DNA of 8,340 nucleotides from the NCBI GenBank assembly GCA_900547295.1, contig URGK01000090.1:1-8340 (forward strand), given 5' to 3'. Positions within the stretch are counted from its first letter, which is position 1. The number at the start of each line of letters is the position of its first letter. The DNA is from an uncultured Eubacteriales bacterium (lineage in GTDB: Bacteria > Bacillota > Clostridia > Peptostreptococcales > Anaerovoracaceae). Position numbers and translations under genes: made by a program. Positions 1 through 7,106 of this stretch are shown piece by piece. The notes under the pieces were generated by a model, which saw nothing but the letters and a program-made list of their open reading frames with translations, did no database searches and was not told the DNA's origin.

Positions 1-2976
1 GCCTGTATTTGAGTAAACCTCTGTATCAAATACAAGAATGTTTACGTTTTCGCCTGTTGCAAGCACGTGGTCAAGTCCGCCGTAACCTATATCGTAAGCC
101 CAGCCGTCACCGCCTAATATCCACATTGACGGTTTAATCAGCATATCCTGGTTTTCCACTACGTATATAGCTGACTTATTACTGCTCTGCTCACAGAGCT
201 TAACAAGCTTCTGTCCGTATTCCTCTGCCTTTGCGGCATTGTTCATATTGTCAAGCCAGTTGTTTGCAGCTTCTTCAAATACAGGGTTTTCAGCCAGCTG
301 CTCAACCTCGGCTTTAAGCTCGTTTCTTCTTACCTTTACGGAAATAGCCATACCGAAGCCAAACTCTGCGTTATCTTCAAACAGTGAGTTTGCCCATGCT
401 GGTCCTCTGCCCTGTGCGTTTACGGTATATGGTGTGCTTGGCGCAGAGCATCCCCATATTGATGAGCAGCCTGTTGCGTTTGCAATATACATTCTGTCAC
501 CAAAAAGCTGTGTAACCAGCTTGGCATACGGTGTTTCTCCGCATCCCGGACATGCTCCCGAGAACTCAAGCAGCGGCTGTCTGAACTGTGAACCTCTTAC
601 ACTGCTGTCATCATAAGGCGCGCTGTCATAGTCTGCATGTTCAAATACATAATCAAACAGTTTCTGTTCTTTTTCGGCGATTTCCTCTGCAGGAACCATT
701 TCAAGAGCCTTGTGTCTTGACGGGCATACGTTTGCACATGAGCCGCAGCCTGTGCAGTCCATAGCTGATACCGCAACGATAAATTTAAGGTTGCTGTCGC
801 CTCTCATTTTAACCGCCTCGTCACATTCGCATTCAGGCTTTAATACAAACGGTCTTATTGCTGCGTGAGGGCATACATATGAACACCAGTTGCACTGCAT
901 ACATTTGGTGCTGTCCCACTTAGGAACTGCATATGCAATTCCTCTTTTTTCGTATGCTGCAGTTCCCGACGGAACAGAGCCGTCTGCTGTCGATACGAAT
1001 TTTGATACAGGAATGCTGTCACCGTCCATTGCATTTGTAGGCATGAGTATGTTTTCAACATAGTCTGTAAGAGCTTTGTCTCTGCCCTTTATTCTCTGTT
1101 TTCTGCTGCTGTCGGAAGCGTTTTTCCATGATTCCGGAACCTCTACCTTAACAACATTGGCAATACCTGCATCAACTGCGGCGCAGTTCATATTTACAAC
1201 CTTTTCGCCCTTGTTGCCGTAGGTTTTCTTAATTGCTTCCTTCATATATACTGCGGCTTTATCAATAGGAATTATATCCGCCAGCTTGAAGAATGCCGCC
1301 TGTAAAACTGTATTGGTTCTTCCGCCCAGACCCAGCTCTCTTGCTATTGTAACAGCATCGCAGGTATAGAACTGTATATCGTTAGATGCTATGTATTTTT
1401 TAACGTGCGCAGGCAGATGCTTTTCGAGTTCCTCATCGCTCCAGCTGCAGTTAAGCAGGAATATGCCGCCCTTTTTAACATCCTCAACCATATTGTATTT
1501 GTTAAGATATGAAGGGTTGTGGCACGCTACAAAATCGGCCTGCTTTACGTAGTATGTGGATTTGATAGGCTTGTCTCCGAATCTCAGGTGGGAAATAGTG
1601 ATACCGCCTGATTTTTTGGAGTCATACTGGAAGTATGCCTGTACTTTTTTATCTGTGTTATCGCCTATGATTTTAACGCTGTTTTTGTTGGCGCCTACCG
1701 TACCGTCTGCGCCAAGGCCCCAGAATTTGCATGATACCGTACCTTCTGCAGCTGTATCAGGGTTTGATAAAGCTTTGATTGAAAGGTTTGTCACGTCATC
1801 GTCTATTGAAACCGTAAATCTCTGCTTAGGTTCCTTTGAAGCCAGATTGTCAAATACAGCAACTATATCTCCCGGCTGTGTATCCTTTGAGCCCAGTCCG
1901 TATCTTCCCCCGATAATCTTAATATCCATATCTGCAAGGGCAAGCGCAATATCAAGATACAGAGGCTCTCCTATTGAGCCGGGCTCTTTGCATCTGTCAA
2001 GAACCGCAATTCTCTTAACGGACTGAGGAAGAGCTTTTTTGAGATATTCTGTGCTGAAAGGTCTGTAAAGTCTGACTTTGATAATACCTGTTTTTCTGCC
2101 GGAGGCATTGAGGTAGTCGATTACCTCCTCGATTGTATCGCACACTGATCCCATGGCAACCACAACATCTGTGGCATCAGGGGCTCCGTAGTAGTTAAAC
2201 GGCGCATAGTCTGTGCCTGTTCTTCTGTTTACCTCGTCCATATATCCTGCAACAATTTCAACTGTTTCGTCATAAAATCTGTTGCAGCTTTCTCTGTGCT
2301 GGAAAAACACCTCAGGTGACTCAGATGAACCCATATTGTACGGATGCATAGGGTGGCTTACGCGTTTTCTGAAATCCCTGATAGCATCCCAGTCTGCCAT
2401 TTCTTTTAGTTCCTCATAGTCCCACGCTTCTATCTTCTGGTATTCGTGGCTTGTTCTGAAACCGTCGAAGAAGTGCATCATAGGCACCTTGCCTGATATC
2501 GCTGAAAGGTGCGCAACTGCTGCAAGGTCCATACATTCCTGCACGCTGTTTGAGCAAAGCATTGCAAAGCCTGTCTGTCTGCAGCTCATTACGTCCGAAT
2601 GATCTCCAAAGATAGACAGTGCGTGTGTTGTCAGCGCCCTTGCCGCAACGTGAAGCACTGCGGGAGTCTGTTCGCCTGCCAGCTTGTACATATTCGGAAT
2701 CATAAGCAGAAGTCCCTGAGAAGCCGTAAATGTGCTTGTCAGCGCGCCTGCCGCAACAGAACCGTGTACAGCGCCTGCCGCGCCGCCCTCGGACTGCATT
2801 TCAACTACATGAACCTCCTGTCCGAATATGTTTTTTCTGTTTTCGGTTGCCCACTGGTCGATGTTTTCGGCCATTGTTGACGAGGGTGTAATCGGGTATA
2901 TCGCTGCAACTTCTGAAAAGGCGTAAGCCACGTGGGCGGTTGCAGTGTTTCCGTCCATTGTTTTAAGATTTCTCAT
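1..2976 (-). CDS. nifJ: Pyruvate:ferredoxin (flavodoxin) oxidoreductase, C-terminus cut by window edge
   Basis: This cytoplasmic enzyme oxidises pyruvate with CoA to acetyl-CoA and CO2 and passes two low-potential electrons to ferredoxin or flavodoxin. I translated the frame from the ATG at 2976 to base 1: 992 codons with no stop, against about 1,170-1,200 for the family, so roughly 180-200 C-terminal residues are missing. In order it shows the pyruvate-domain motif YPITPSSTMAE (residues 27-37), the gamma-type domain beginning near KFWGLG (about 415), an EKRGIA segment (about 675), two ferredoxin motifs (C692/695/698/702 and C741/744/747/751), the proximal-cluster cysteines C809, C812 and C837, and the thiamine-pyrophosphate motif GDGW (about 956-959). 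It ends in the expected DTEVYSNTG. The start is fixed by GGAGG nine bases upstream, inside the end of the preceding gene. All ligands expected in this stretch are present. The fourth proximal-cluster cysteine would lie off the window. Confidence 0.98.
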   Translation of the reverse strand, partial: MRNLKTMDGNTATAHVAYAFSEVAAIYPITPSSTMAENIDQWATENRKNIFGQEVHVVEMQSEGGAAGAVHGSVAAGALTSTFTASQGLLLMIPNMYKLAGEQTPAVLHVAARALTTHALSIFGDHSDVMSCRQTGFAMLCSNSVQECMDLAAVAHLSAISGKVPMMHFFDGFRTSHEYQKIEAWDYEELKEMADWDAIRDFRKRVSHPMHPYNMGSSESPEVFFQHRESCNRFYDETVEIVAGYMDEVNRRTGTDYAPFNYYGAPDATDVVVAMGSVCDTIEEVIDYLNASGRKTGIIKVRLYRPFSTEYLKKALPQSVKRIAVLDRCKEPGSIGEPLYLDIALALADMDIKIIGGRYGLGSKDTQPGDIVAVFDNLASKEPKQRFTVSIDDDVTNLSIKALSNPDTAAEGTVSCKFWGLGADGTVGANKNSVKIIGDNTDKKVQAYFQYDSKKSGGITISHLRFGDKPIKSTYYVKQADFVACHNPSYLNKYNMVEDVKKGGIFLLNCSWSDEELEKHLPAHVKKYIASNDIQFYTCDAVTIARELGLGGRTNTVLQAAFFKLADIIPIDKAAVYMKEAIKKTYGNKGEKVVNMNCAAVDAGIANVVKVEVPESWKNASDSSRKQRIKGRDKALTDYVENILMPTNAMDGDSIPVSKFVSTADGSVPSGTAAYEKRGIAYAVPKWDSTKCMQCNWCSYVCPHAAIRPFVLKPECECDEAVKMRGDSNLKFIVAVSAMDCTGCGSCANVCPSRHKALEMVPAEEIAEKEQKLFDYVFEHADYDSAPYDDSSVRGSQFRQPLLEFSGACPGCGETPYAKLVTQLFGDRMYIANATGCSSIWGCSAPSTPYTVNAQGRGPAWANSLFEDNAEFGFGMAISVKVRRNELKAEVEQLAENPVFEEAANNWLDNMNNAAKAEEYGQKLVKLCEQSSNKSAIYVVENQDMLIKPSMWILGGDGWAYDIGYGGLDHVLATGENVNILVFDTEVYSNTG

Positions 2977-2977
2977 A

Positions 2978-4234
2978 TTACCTGTCCTCCTTCATTTTGA
3001 GCGCTTTTTTCTGCAGATAGTTATATTCGGGAACGTCCATACGCTTGATTACGTTTCGCGAGCACATATATGTGCAGACGTCGCAGTTCTCGCATATGTT
3101 ACCGTTTACTATGGCGTGGGAATCCACTATTTCTATCGCCCGGTTAGGACAGTTGTGCACACAGTCGGTACAGTCGATGCAGCCGCTGTAGCACAGATCA
3201 TATCTATCGTCTATAGGTGCCTTTGAGGAACATGCAACAAGCTTGCTTCCCACATAAGGAACCTCTACTATCAGGTTTTTAGGACATGCGTGAACGCAGT
3301 CAAGGCAGCCAACGCATTTTTCAAAATCAACTGCAGCAGTACCGTTTACTATATGTATTGCATCGTATCTGCATACTTTGGTGCAGTTGCCAAGGCCTGT
3401 GCAGCCCTCATTGCATATATTCATAAGGCCTGCGTCAAGCTTTGCGGCGTGAGCGCAGTCCTCAAGACCCAGAGCCTTGAATTTGTCGTTGGCTTTTTTG
3501 CCGCCGTTGCATTTTACAAAGGCTACGGTTTCCTTGAGCTTTGTAAGGTCGTGAGCCTCGTCCTTTATTATCTTCTTCCTGCATTTAACTGAGCATACAA
3601 TGCAGCCAACACATTTGTCATAGTCTATAACAGCGCAGTTGTTCACCATTGTGATTGCTTTTTCAGGGCATGTATCAGCGCATTCACCGCAACCGATACA
3701 GCCGTAGCCGCATATTTTCCTTGTGTTCACCTCACCCAGCTGTGATGCGCAAGGAATAAATGTACTTGCATCAGGCGGCACCATCTGTACCAGATTCTGA
3801 GGACATACGTTCTGACAGGCTTTGCAGCCGTTGCACTTTGCTCTGTCTACAACTACACGTCCGTCAACGATACTGATTGCGCCTGCATCGCACACCCTGG
3901 CGCAGGAGCCCAGTCCCACACAGCCGAATTTACATTCGTTCTCATTAAATCCAAGCTTCACAAACTCAGCACAACTGTCTGCACCTGCATTGCGGCTCTG
4001 TCCTGCAGAAGTTCCGCTGCAGCGTACAAACGCCACTTCGTCGATGACCTGCTCTGTTTCTCTGCCTAAGGCCTCTGCTATCTTGTCTGCATCATCCTGT
4101 GAACAGGCAGAGCATAAATTTACCGCTCCCCCGGAAGCTATAGCCTCGGCGCAGGCTTCACAGGTTTCAAATCCGCATCCGCCGTAGCCGCCGCAGTCTC
4201 CACCGGGCAGTACCTTTAGAATTTCTTTTATCAT
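2978..4234 (-). CDS. Soluble RnfB-like polyferredoxin with tandem-duplicated ferredoxin module
   Basis: Predicted cytoplasmic multi-cluster electron carrier of 418 residues with 47 cysteines. Residues 9-57 form an RnfB-type Fe-S domain (C14, C20, C25, C41), with five rather than the usual two residues between the first two cysteines. It is followed by two homologous modules (about 67-223 and 237-396). Each starts VAFV(R/K)C and contains Cx3Cx5Cx3C, Cx2Cx2Cx3CP, Cx3Cx2Cx2Cx3CP and Cx2Cx2Cx3C, giving up to eight ferredoxin-type [4Fe-4S] sites plus one N-terminal site. A linker rich in lysine and glutamate separates the modules. RnfB proteins normally begin with a membrane helix and carry one module. 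Here the Fe-S domain starts at once and no hydrophobic helix is visible. The tail is basic (QKKALKMKEDR). GGAGG lies five bases before the ATG. It is co-transcribed with nifJ one base downstream, so PFOR is the likely electron partner (inference). The fold assignment is firm; the exact partner is not. Confidence 0.93.
   Translation of the reverse strand: MIKEILKVLPGGDCGGYGGCGFETCEACAEAIASGGAVNLCSACSQDDADKIAEALGRETEQVIDEVAFVRCSGTSAGQSRNAGADSCAEFVKLGFNENECKFGCVGLGSCARVCDAGAISIVDGRVVVDRAKCNGCKACQNVCPQNLVQMVPPDASTFIPCASQLGEVNTRKICGYGCIGCGECADTCPEKAITMVNNCAVIDYDKCVGCIVCSVKCRKKIIKDEAHDLTKLKETVAFVKCNGGKKANDKFKALGLEDCAHAAKLDAGLMNICNEGCTGLGNCTKVCRYDAIHIVNGTAAVDFEKCVGCLDCVHACPKNLIVEVPYVGSKLVACSSKAPIDDRYDLCYSGCIDCTDCVHNCPNRAIEIVDSHAIVNGNICENCDVCTYMCSRNVIKRMDVPEYNYLQKKALKMKEDR
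2986..2990 (-). promoter_or_regulatory. Ribosome binding site of nifJ inside the upstream gene
   Basis: GGAGG on the minus strand lies nine bases before the nifJ ATG and within the last codons (KEDR) of the polyferredoxin gene, whose stop codon ends one base before that ATG. The layout supports translational coupling and settles the nifJ start. Confidence 0.85.
3047..3526 (-). repeat. RnfB-like module B (residues 237-396) of internal protein duplication
   Basis: Second copy, aligned to module A through C242, C260, C274, C307, C335, C348 and C381. The order and internal spacing of the four cluster motifs are the same, as are shared anchors such as GC(V/T)GLG and KC(N/V)GC. It looks closer to typical RnfB (for example CPKNLI followed by VPY) than module A does. 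Confidence 0.88.
3566..4036 (-). repeat. RnfB-like module A (residues 67-223) of internal protein duplication
   Basis: First copy of the duplicated module. Key cysteines are C72, C88, C101, C134, C162, C175 and C208. From C101 onward each is matched in module B exactly 173 residues later. The copies are diverged at DNA level, so this is an old protein duplication and not a recent DNA repeat. Confidence 0.88.
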
Positions 4235-4238
4235 CGCT

Positions 4239-4244
4239 ACCTCC
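4239..4244 (-). promoter_or_regulatory. Ribosome binding site of the polyferredoxin gene
   Basis: GGAGGT on the minus strand, four bases before the ATG at 4234. It supports that start, which is also where RnfB-like homology begins. Confidence 0.85.
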
Positions 4245-4287
4245 AGTATTTATGTATTGCATAGTTTGTGTGTATGTGTTTTGTGTT

Positions 4288-4297
4288 CTGTATACAG
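4288..4297. promoter_or_regulatory. Perfect 10-bp palindrome at predicted transcription start
   Basis: CTGTATACAG is a perfect palindrome sitting 4-13 bases downstream of the -10 box of the polyferredoxin-nifJ promoter, so it covers the expected start point. A protein bound here would block initiation. No known regulator is recognised from the motif, and it could be chance. Confidence 0.4.
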
Positions 4298-4300
4298 TGT

Positions 4301-4328
4301 ATTGTACTACTTTTTTTGAAATAATCAA
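4301..4328 (-). promoter_or_regulatory. Sigma-A-type promoter of the polyferredoxin-nifJ operon
   Basis: On the minus strand, TTGATT (4328-4323) is followed after 16 bases by TACAAT (4306-4301). An A-tract lies in the spacer. The predicted start is near 4294, giving a leader of about 60 nt that is rich in A and C and poor in G before the GGAGGT. It is the best promoter match in this spacer and is correctly placed for the operon. Confidence 0.65.
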
Positions 4329-4334
4329 CACTTT

Positions 4335-4352
4335 TTGATAATGTTTTAACAA
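4335..4352. promoter_or_regulatory. Rex-like operator upstream of the polyferredoxin-nifJ promoter
   Basis: The minus strand reads TTGTTAA AACA TTATCAA. The Firmicute Rex operator is TTGTTAA N4 TTAACAA, so 13 of 14 specified bases match. Rex represses fermentation and redox genes when NADH/NAD+ is low, which fits a PFOR operon. The site is centred about 50 bases upstream of the predicted start, just above the -35 box. It also overlaps the U-tract of the LysR terminator, so part of the match may be incidental AT-richness. Confidence 0.5.
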
Positions 4353-4392
4353 AAAACAAAACGCCCAAAATCATTAAAATTTCAAGCGTTTT
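4351..4392 (-). terminator. Rho-independent terminator of the LysR gene
   Basis: The arms 4379-4392 and 4358-4371 form a 14-bp stem (AAAACGC against GCGTTTT, then G-T wobbles and an A/T-rich inner part) with a 7-base loop. On the minus strand it is followed by G and six U. It lies about 97 bases past the LysR stop and before the polyferredoxin promoter, so it separates the two minus-strand units. Confidence 0.75.
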
Positions 4393-4488
4393 CTGTCTAT
4401 TCTGATTATGAATTTAAAGTATAAATTAATTTTTGTACTGGTTTTAATACAATATTATGTCTTTTTTTAACAAATTATGTTTTTTTGT

Positions 4489-5361
4489 TTACCTGCTGCA
4501 CAAATCAATAAATGCCTCCTTGACCGGCGACATCCATTTGCGCCTGTCATATATGACCTGCAGGTAAAGCTCCGCTTCAAAGTCGTCTACATATATCTCG
4601 CTGATACTGCCCTGCTTCAGATACTCTGAAATGCAGTATTCCGGCAGGAGTGATATACCAATATCCTTGCTAACAAAATCAATTATCGCCATAGTATCCC
4701 CTATGTCAAGGTTCCAGTTAAGCTCAATATCTCTGGCCTCTATGTAGTCGTCTATGACCTTTCTGTAGGTGCAGCCCTTCTCTGTCAGGATAAAATTCTC
4801 TCTGCCAAGTTCTGCAAGCTCTACATGTTTTCCCGAAAAGCCGTTGCTGTTTCCCGCAAAAAACAGCAACGGCTCTTTTATCTTTACGGGACATTCCCAG
4901 TTGTCACTCTGAACTTGCCTGTCATATATGACTATTACATCCAGCATGCCTTTTTTGAGCATATCCATAAGCTCCACTGTTGTGGCTATTTTTACAATAA
5001 GTTTTGCCTCCGGATATTTCCTTACAAACTGTTCTATAATCTCTTTGTAGTAAAAGGAAGCCACAGACTCAATCATTCCCACTGTAAGCATACCCTTTAT
5101 TTCTGATTTTTCCTCCATTGCAGAGCGAGCCTCCGCTTCTGTCTTGACAATACTGTAGGCATAATTCATAAATTCCCTGCCCTTTTCCGAAAGCTCAATT
5201 CTCTTGCCTGTCCTGTTAAAAAGCGGCACTCCCAGCTCATCCTCAAGCTGCTTTATCTGCAGGGTTACAGTTCCCTGCGAGTAGCCCAGTTCATCCGCTG
5301 TTTTAGTGAAATTTCCTGTTTCCGCCGCTCTGATAAAGGTTTTAATATTCCTTATTTCCAT
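4489..5361 (-). CDS. LysR-type transcriptional regulator
   Basis: DNA-binding regulator of 290 residues, the usual family length. An N-terminal winged helix-turn-helix occupies residues 1-60, with the signatures FxxAAETGNFTKTADELGYSQ, then LEDELGVPLFNR and LSEKG. A linker helix follows, then a periplasmic-binding-protein-like effector domain from about residue 90 (LTVGMIES) to the end, including FILTEKGC-YR near its middle. The effector cannot be read from the sequence. The start is the ATG at 5361, with GGGGAG only three bases upstream, a short spacing. It is divergent from the YczE-like/EamA operon 116 bp away. LysR proteins commonly control the divergent unit and themselves, so regulation of those transporters is the likely role (inference). 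Control of the downstream PFOR operon is less likely because a terminator and a separate promoter intervene. Confidence 0.95.
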   Translation of the reverse strand: MEIRNIKTFIRAAETGNFTKTADELGYSQGTVTLQIKQLEDELGVPLFNRTGKRIELSEKGREFMNYAYSIVKTEAEARSAMEEKSEIKGMLTVGMIESVASFYYKEIIEQFVRKYPEAKLIVKIATTVELMDMLKKGMLDVIVIYDRQVQSDNWECPVKIKEPLLFFAGNSNGFSGKHVELAELGRENFILTEKGCTYRKVIDDYIEARDIELNWNLDIGDTMAIIDFVSKDIGISLLPEYCISEYLKQGSISEIYVDDFEAELYLQVIYDRRKWMSPVKEAFIDLCSR

Positions 5362-5477
5362 ATGCTCCCCTTATTTGTTATTTTAATATGCTAATTCATA
5401 TCTTTTAATTTTACTGATTTACATAAATATATTAATATAATTATATACAAAAAACAATATCGCAGGAGAATATTTAT
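5362..5477. promoter_or_regulatory. Divergent LysR / YczE-like intergenic control region
   Basis: Very AT-rich 116-bp spacer. It holds the inverted repeat ATATG-N6-CATAT (5386-5401) and two overlapping perfect 12-bp palindromes, 5428-5439 (TATATTAATATA) and 5435-5446 (ATATAATTATAT). Possible plus-strand promoter elements are TTTACA (5418-5423) with TATATA (5442-5447, 18-base spacing). TATAAT also occurs at 5436-5441. AGGAG at 5464-5468 lies nine bases before the YczE-like ATG. The position suits LysR binding, but in such AT-rich DNA short dyads arise easily. Confidence 0.5.
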
Positions 5478-6170
5478 ATGAATAACACAATAATGGACAA
5501 AATAAACGGCAGACCTTACGGACTCAGGATACTTTACGCGGCACTGGGACTGTTCATATTTGCTTTCGGAGTATATCTTACCATACAGGCAAATGTGGGA
5601 CTTGCTCCATGGGATGCTTTCAGTATGGGCGTCAGCTATCATGTTCCCCTTACATACGGCGACATTGTAACTCTTACAGGGTTTGTAATTCTGGCAATAG
5701 ACCTGCTGCTCAAAGAAAAAATCGGGCTGGGCAGTATCCTTGATGTATGTATTGTAGGCAAGTCCGTAGACCTGTTTACATGGCTTGATATAGTGCCGCA
5801 GCTTCACAATATATGGATAGGTATTCCAGTGCTTCTGGCAGGGCTTGCAATCGAGGCCTTTGCAATGGGAATATATATGGCTCAGGGACTTTCCTGCGGA
5901 CCGAGAGACGCTCTGCTTGTCGCTATGGGCAAAAGACTTAAGAAATTCCCTATCGGCGCAGTGAAAATGATAATAGACGGCTTTGCAGTTGCCATAGGCT
6001 TCATTCTCGGAGCCAAGGTGGGAATAGGCACTGTGGTTGCCGTATTCGGAATGGGATTTATATTGCAGGGCGCATTTAAGGTTATGAAATTTGATGCAAC
6101 GGCGGTTACACACGAAAGTATAATCGGAACAGTTAACAGACTCAGGAGGATAAATGAAAACACAAGGTAA
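5478..6170 (+). CDS. YczE/YitT-like integral membrane protein
   Basis: Membrane protein of 230 residues resembling the YczE/YyaS/YitT group, whose biochemical role is not established. Hydrophobic helices are visible at about residues 17-38, 58-76, 80-92, 107-133, 157-180 and 183-200. The group's features appear as AxxGLAPWDAF (about 40-50) near the end of the first helix, and again in the second half as AQGLSCGPRDALL (about 134-146). This suggests two related halves of the type G-L-x-P-x-D-A. The start ATG has AGGAG nine bases upstream; a second ATG five codons on is less well placed. It opens the plus-strand operon divergent from the LysR gene and overlaps the EamA gene by 17 nt. A transport or export role alongside EamA is inference from context only. 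Confidence 0.88.
   Translation: MNNTIMDKINGRPYGLRILYAALGLFIFAFGVYLTIQANVGLAPWDAFSMGVSYHVPLTYGDIVTLTGFVILAIDLLLKEKIGLGSILDVCIVGKSVDLFTWLDIVPQLHNIWIGIPVLLAGLAIEAFAMGIYMAQGLSCGPRDALLVAMGKRLKKFPIGAVKMIIDGFAVAIGFILGAKVGIGTVVAVFGMGFILQGAFKVMKFDATAVTHESIIGTVNRLRRINENTR
6144..6149 (+). promoter_or_regulatory. Ribosome binding site of the EamA gene inside the YczE-like gene
   Basis: AGGAGG, four bases before the ATG at 6154, encodes the RR of the YczE-like C-terminus. The two reading frames overlap by 17 nt, so translation is probably coupled. Confidence 0.85.
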
Positions 6171-7095
6171 CGGTAAAACATATTTCTTAATGGTTATAGC
6201 AGCGCTTGTATGGTCAGGCGCATTTATCGCGGGTAAATTCGCTGTTCCCTATGTGCCTGCCTTTACTCTGACGTTCCTGAGGTTTCTGATATCCTCAGCT
6301 GTGCTTTATCCTGTTATGAAACTATATAACAGGGCTCACCCGAAGGATAATTTCAAACTGACAAAAAAATATATACCGCTGTTTCTCTTTAACGGTATTG
6401 TCGGTATGCTGGGTTACCATGCTCTGTTTTTTACGGCACTCAAATATACATCTGCCATCAACTCCAGCATAATAGGCGCTATGAATCCTATAGTTACAAC
6501 AGTTATAGCCTCAATAACCATGAAACAGAAAACACCGCCGGTTCAGACTGCAGGTATTGCTCTTTCATTTACCGGTGTGGTTTTAACAATAACAGGAGAC
6601 AATCTCAGTATGCTGGCCTCTTTTGATTTCAACAGAGGCGACATATTTATGGCGGCCGCTGTTATCTGCTGGGCCTCATATGCCGTAATGAGCAAAGCAA
6701 AGGGCGCAGAGGTTCCTCCCCTTGTCCTTACATTTTACAGCTTTGTGTTCTGCACCATAACCCTTATACCGTTTGTGATATGGGAGCACCCATGGACACT
6801 GGAAAAAATACCCGTATCCGCGATACTTGCAATAATTTTTATGGCGGTATTTTCATCGGTTATAGGGTATATGCTGCAGCAGATAGCAATAAAAAAAATA
6901 GGAGCCTCCAAAAGCTCCATATTTGTAAACCTTGTTCCTGTATTTTCGATAATTCTTTCGGTAATCATACTGGGCGAGGAACTTATACCCGTCAAGATAT
7001 TCACTTCGCTTCTGATTATTGCAGGAGTATGCATATGCCAGATGTCAGGAAAGAGAAAACATCAGACAGAAGCTCTCAAGAATAAATTTTCATAA
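6154..7095 (+). CDS. DMT-superfamily (EamA) transporter
   Basis: Integral membrane transporter of 313 residues, normal for the family, with two EamA repeats of about five helices each. Repeat one spans about residues 10-145, opening with AALVWSGAFIAGKFAV and including ALKYTSAINSSIIGAMNP. Repeat two spans about 160-300, opening with AAVICWASYAVMSKA and including AIKKIGASKSSIFVNLVPVF and the ILGE motif. The tail is basic (GKRKHQ). EamA proteins typically export amino acids, purines or other metabolites; the substrate cannot be told here. It is the second gene of the operon under the divergent LysR regulator, an arrangement common for metabolite exporters. The gene ends 12 bases before a hairpin shared with the convergent HD-domain gene. 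Confidence 0.95.
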   Translation: MKTQGNGKTYFLMVIAALVWSGAFIAGKFAVPYVPAFTLTFLRFLISSAVLYPVMKLYNRAHPKDNFKLTKKYIPLFLFNGIVGMLGYHALFFTALKYTSAINSSIIGAMNPIVTTVIASITMKQKTPPVQTAGIALSFTGVVLTITGDNLSMLASFDFNRGDIFMAAAVICWASYAVMSKAKGAEVPPLVLTFYSFVFCTITLIPFVIWEHPWTLEKIPVSAILAIIFMAVFSSVIGYMLQQIAIKKIGASKSSIFVNLVPVFSIILSVIILGEELIPVKIFTSLLIIAGVCICQMSGKRKHQTEALKNKFS

Positions 7096-7106
7096 TTACA
7101 CAAGGT

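Noticed and set aside
1556..2026. 156-codon plus-strand open frame within nifJ
   Set aside because: Complementary-strand reading of conserved PFOR sequence, with no independent evidence of coding.
2978..4234. Interpretation as a true membrane Rnf complex subunit B
   Set aside because: There is no N-terminal membrane helix, and no rnfA, C, D, E or G is adjacent. The RnfB resemblance covers the Fe-S parts only.
2978..4234. Interpretation as an iron-only hydrogenase or hydrogenase subunit
   Set aside because: The cysteine motifs are all ferredoxin or RnfB type. No H-cluster motifs are present.
4167..4352. Short minus-strand open frame running through the polyferredoxin upstream spacer
   Set aside because: It crosses the promoter, the palindrome and the leader, and overlaps the polyferredoxin start in another frame. 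The start lacks a ribosome binding site.
4393..4488. Possible extra promoter or small RNA between the LysR stop and its terminator
   Set aside because: The stretch is extremely AT-rich, and TATAAT-like or TTGTA-like words occur by chance. No pair with good spacing and no structured RNA stood out. A single TTAACAA half-site near 4468 lacks a partner half.
5391..6113. 240-codon open frame antisense to the YczE-like gene
   Set aside because: It lies opposite a well-supported membrane protein with a good ribosome binding site. Its translation is rich in Cys, Tyr, His and Lys with no recognisable domain, as expected from reading the complementary strand of a hydrophobic gene.
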